In this document: positions 62,308-64,000 of the stretch, in pieces
How positions within the stretch are numbered: position 1 is the first letter of the stretch
Layout: each line of letters starts with the position of its first letter
DNA from: Betaproteobacteria bacterium
GTDB taxonomy: Bacteria > Pseudomonadota > Gammaproteobacteria > Burkholderiales > Casimicrobiaceae
Direction: 5' to 3'
Length of the DNA: 64,000 bases
NCBI GenBank assembly: GCA_016861105.1
Contig: BOKS01000012.1
Span: 106,212 to 170,211 of the forward strand
Translations under genes and position numbers: made by a program
The notes under the pieces: generated by a model
What the model was told of the DNA's origin: nothing
What the model saw: only the letters and a program-made list of their open reading frames with translations
Databases searched by the model: none

Positions 62308-63078
62308 ATGCCCCCCGTCCCCGACCTCTCCGGCAAGTCCGTCCTGATCACCGGCGCCTCCACGGGCATCGGCGCCGCAGCCGCCCGCGCCTTCGCCGCG
62401 GCGGGCTGCCGCGTCGCGATCCACTACAACGCGAGCCGCGAGGCGGCCGAGGCCGTCGCCGCGGACGTCCGCAAGGCCGGCGCGCACGCGCACCTGCTGC
62501 AGGGCGACGTGCGCGACTCGGACACGGTGCGCCGCCTCGTGGACGAGGGCGCGCGCGCGCTCGGCGGCCTCGACGTGCTGGTGAACAACGCGGGCGGGCT
62601 GGTGAAGCGCGTGCCGGTCGCCGAGATCGACGACGCGGTCTTCGACGAGATCGTCGACCTCAACGTGCGCTCGCTGGTCGTCGCGTGCGCGGCGGGCGTG
62701 CCGCACATGCGCCGGGCGAAGCGCGGCTGCATCATCAACGTGACGTCGATCGCGGCGCGGCACGGCGGCGGCCCCGGCGCGGCGCTGTACGCGTCGTCGA
62801 AGGCGTTCGTCAGCACGTTCACGCGCGGGCTGGCGCGCGAACTCGCGCCGGAGAACATCCGCGTCAACGCGGTGTCGCCCGGCGTCATCGCCACGCCGTT
62901 CCACGAGCGCTACTCGACGCCGCAGATGCTCGAGTCGATGCGGCAGACGATCCCGATGGGGCGGCTGGGCACCGCCGAGGAGTGCGCGGGCACCTTCGTC
63001 TACCTCGCGTCGGACGCGATGTCCGGGTACGTGACCGGGCAGGTGGTCGAGGTCAACGGCGGCCAGCTGATGCCGTAG
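62308..63078 (+). CDS. Short-chain dehydrogenase/reductase
   Basis: The 256-residue enzyme is a classical SDR: cofactor motif TGASTGIG, NNAGG after strand 4, the catalytic Ser in NVTSIA, Tyr and Lys in YASSKA, and the C-terminal GQVVEVNGGQ. The residue after strand 2 (HYNASRE) favours NADP(H). The substrate is unknown; relatives include 3-oxoacyl-ACP reductase-like and glucose dehydrogenase-like enzymes. The ATG at 62308 directly follows the repeat-filled spacer. It interrupts the conserved prs-rplY neighbourhood, which suggests insertion of a non-core gene. Confidence 0.9.
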   Translation: MPPVPDLSGKSVLITGASTGIGAAAARAFAAAGCRVAIHYNASREAAEAVAADVRKAGAHAHLLQGDVRDSDTVRRLVDEGARALGGLDVLVNNAGGLVKRVPVAEIDDAVFDEIVDLNVRSLVVACAAGVPHMRRAKRGCIINVTSIAARHGGGPGAALYASSKAFVSTFTRGLARELAPENIRVNAVSPGVIATPFHERYSTPQMLESMRQTIPMGRLGTAEECAGTFVYLASDAMSGYVTGQVVEVNGGQLMP

Positions 63079-63115
63079 CGCGGAGGCGCGAGCCGGTTCC
63101 CGATCGCCGGCCCTC

Positions 63116-63144
63116 TTTCCGCCTCTTCGTTTTCCTGCCATAAT
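63116..63144 (+). promoter_or_regulatory. Sigma-70 type promoter of rplY
   Basis: TTTCCG, a 17-base spacer and CATAAT (five of six to the -10 consensus) lie in a noticeably AT-richer patch. The leader to the rplY ATG would be about 130 bases. Confidence 0.5.
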
Positions 63145-63279
63145 TCAACGCTTTGCCTCGCCCGGCCGGCCAGCCGCGCGAAGGATCGTCGCCAACCCGC
63201 GGACGACCCGTCCGGCCCGCCCGCGAGACCGCGGGGCGGGGCCCGCGAAGGGAAGGCCGCAGACACCGAAGGAGCCCCC

Positions 63280-63942
63280 ATGGCCGCCATCGAATTCACC
63301 GCCTACCCGCGCAGGCACGAGGGCCGCGGCGCGTCGCGCCGGCTGCGCCGCGCCGGAAAGGCGCCGGGCATCGTCTACGGCGCCGGCGAGCCCACGCCGA
63401 TCGAGCTCGACCACAACGCGCTGGTCCACGCGCTCAAGTCCGAGGCGTTCCACGCGTCGATCCTGTCGATGAGGCTCGACGGCGCGACGCAGCGCGTGCT
63501 GCTGCGCGACGTGCAGATGCACCCGTTCCGCCACGAGATCCTGCACGTCGACTTCCAGCGCGTCGACGAGCGCCGCAGGATCCACATGAAGGTCCCGCTG
63601 CACTTCGTGAACGAGGCGGTCTCGCCGGCGGTGAAGCTCGGGGGCGCGATCATCAGCCACATCGCGAACGAGCTGGACGTCACCTGCCTGCCGAAGGACC
63701 TCCCCGAGTTCATCGAGGTGGACCTGTCGACGATCGAGGCGGGCAAGTCGGTGCACGTCTCCGAGCTCAGGCTGCCGGCCGGCGTCACCGCGGTCACGCA
63801 CGGCAAGGATCCGGTGATCGCCACCGCGATCGTGCCCAAGGCGCACGCCGAGACCGAGGAGGCGGCCGAGACCGCCGCCGCGCCGGCGGCGGCGCCCGCC
63901 GCGGAGAAGAAGGAAGAGAAGAAGGAAGAGAAGAAGAAGTGA
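63280..63942 (+). CDS. rplY: 50S ribosomal protein L25, long Ctc form
   Basis: The 220-residue protein has the L25 5S rRNA-binding domain (residues 1-95: [37 protein letters not shown]) and the C-terminal CTC beta domain ([38 protein letters not shown]). It ends in an Ala/Glu-rich stretch and a charged tail of [12 protein letters not shown]. It binds 5S rRNA in the large subunit. The ATG at 63280 has AAGGAG upstream. A hairpin terminator follows. Confidence 0.96.
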   Translation: MAAIEFTAYPRRHEGRGASRRLRRAGKAPGIVYGAGEPTPIELDHNALVHALKSEAFHASILSMRLDGATQRVLLRDVQMHPFRHEILHVDFQRVDERRRIHMKVPLHFVNEAVSPAVKLGGAIISHIANELDVTCLPKDLPEFIEVDLSTIEAGKSVHVSELRLPAGVTAVTHGKDPVIATAIVPKAHAETEEAAETAAAPAAAPAAEKKEEKKEEKKK

Positions 63943-63973
63943 CCGCGCGGGCCCGCGCGGCCGCGGCGTACGC

Positions 63974-64000
63974 AGGCCCGCCTCTCCCAGGCGGGCCTTT
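63974..64000 (+). terminator. Rho-independent terminator of rplY
   Basis: AGGCCCGCCT and AGGCGGGCCT form a perfect ten-base stem around a CTCCC loop, followed by a T-run that is cut by the window end. It lies 31 bases after the rplY stop codon. Confidence 0.85.

Noticed and set aside
63903..63941. Short direct repeats at the end of rplY
   Set aside because: They encode the charged [12 protein letters not shown] tail common in long L25 proteins.

Overview
The window is very GC-rich (roughly 70 percent or more by eye), and its gene order points to a betaproteobacterium. Diagnostic neighbourhoods are def-fmt-rsmB-DUF4390-ntrY-ntrX, a divergent LysM-dprA-topB run, rsmD-coaD-ferredoxin with ftsY divergent, and mutM / TPR-lolB-ispE-tRNA-Gln-prs-rplY. 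Because of the high GC, most long antisense frames are shadows of real genes. No transposase, prophage, rRNA or CRISPR array was seen.

Region 1-10.7 kb is accessory in character. A universal stress protein is followed by about 690 bases of decayed DNA that still holds a remnant of a SARP regulator. Two tandem exported proteins come next, with the same N-terminal domain, one fused to a CotH-type kinase and the other to a metallophosphoesterase. They are followed by a 999-residue SARP/ATPase/TPR regulator and a convergent haloperoxidase-like plus methyltransferase pair.

Region 10.8-17.4 kb is a compact nitrite-respiration locus: cytochrome cd1 nitrite reductase (nirS) with an FNR/DNR-type box, a cytochrome c551 (nirM) and a NirF-like d1-type propeller protein. 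A convergent TonB-dependent receptor carries a second, related box upstream. The remaining heme d1 biosynthesis genes are not in the window.

Region 17.5-26 kb holds stress and quality-control genes (META lipoprotein, cspA, infA, trxC, hsp20, lon). A striking hairpin repeat follows, and then a reverse-strand set of rhomboid protease, MoxR ATPase, VWA metallopeptidase and LCCL-domain protein. Region 26-34.7 kb is an envelope export locus: two ABC/FtsX modules, an AttH/CrtC-like secreted protein with a Tat signal, and a membrane fusion protein.

From 34.7 kb to the end the content is mostly core: topB, dprA, LysM, def, fmt, rsmB, ntrYX, kup, rpoH (under a perfect CIRCE operator), ftsY, rsmD, coaD, ferredoxin, a branched-chain amino acid type binding protein, a dynamin-like GTPase, mutM, a TPR protein, lolB, ispE, tRNA-Gln, prs, an SDR oxidoreductase and rplY with its terminator. 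The best candidates for something new are the kinase/phosphatase pair sharing an export domain, the LCCL-VWA-MoxR-rhomboid set, and the nitrite reductase/TonB receptor pairing.
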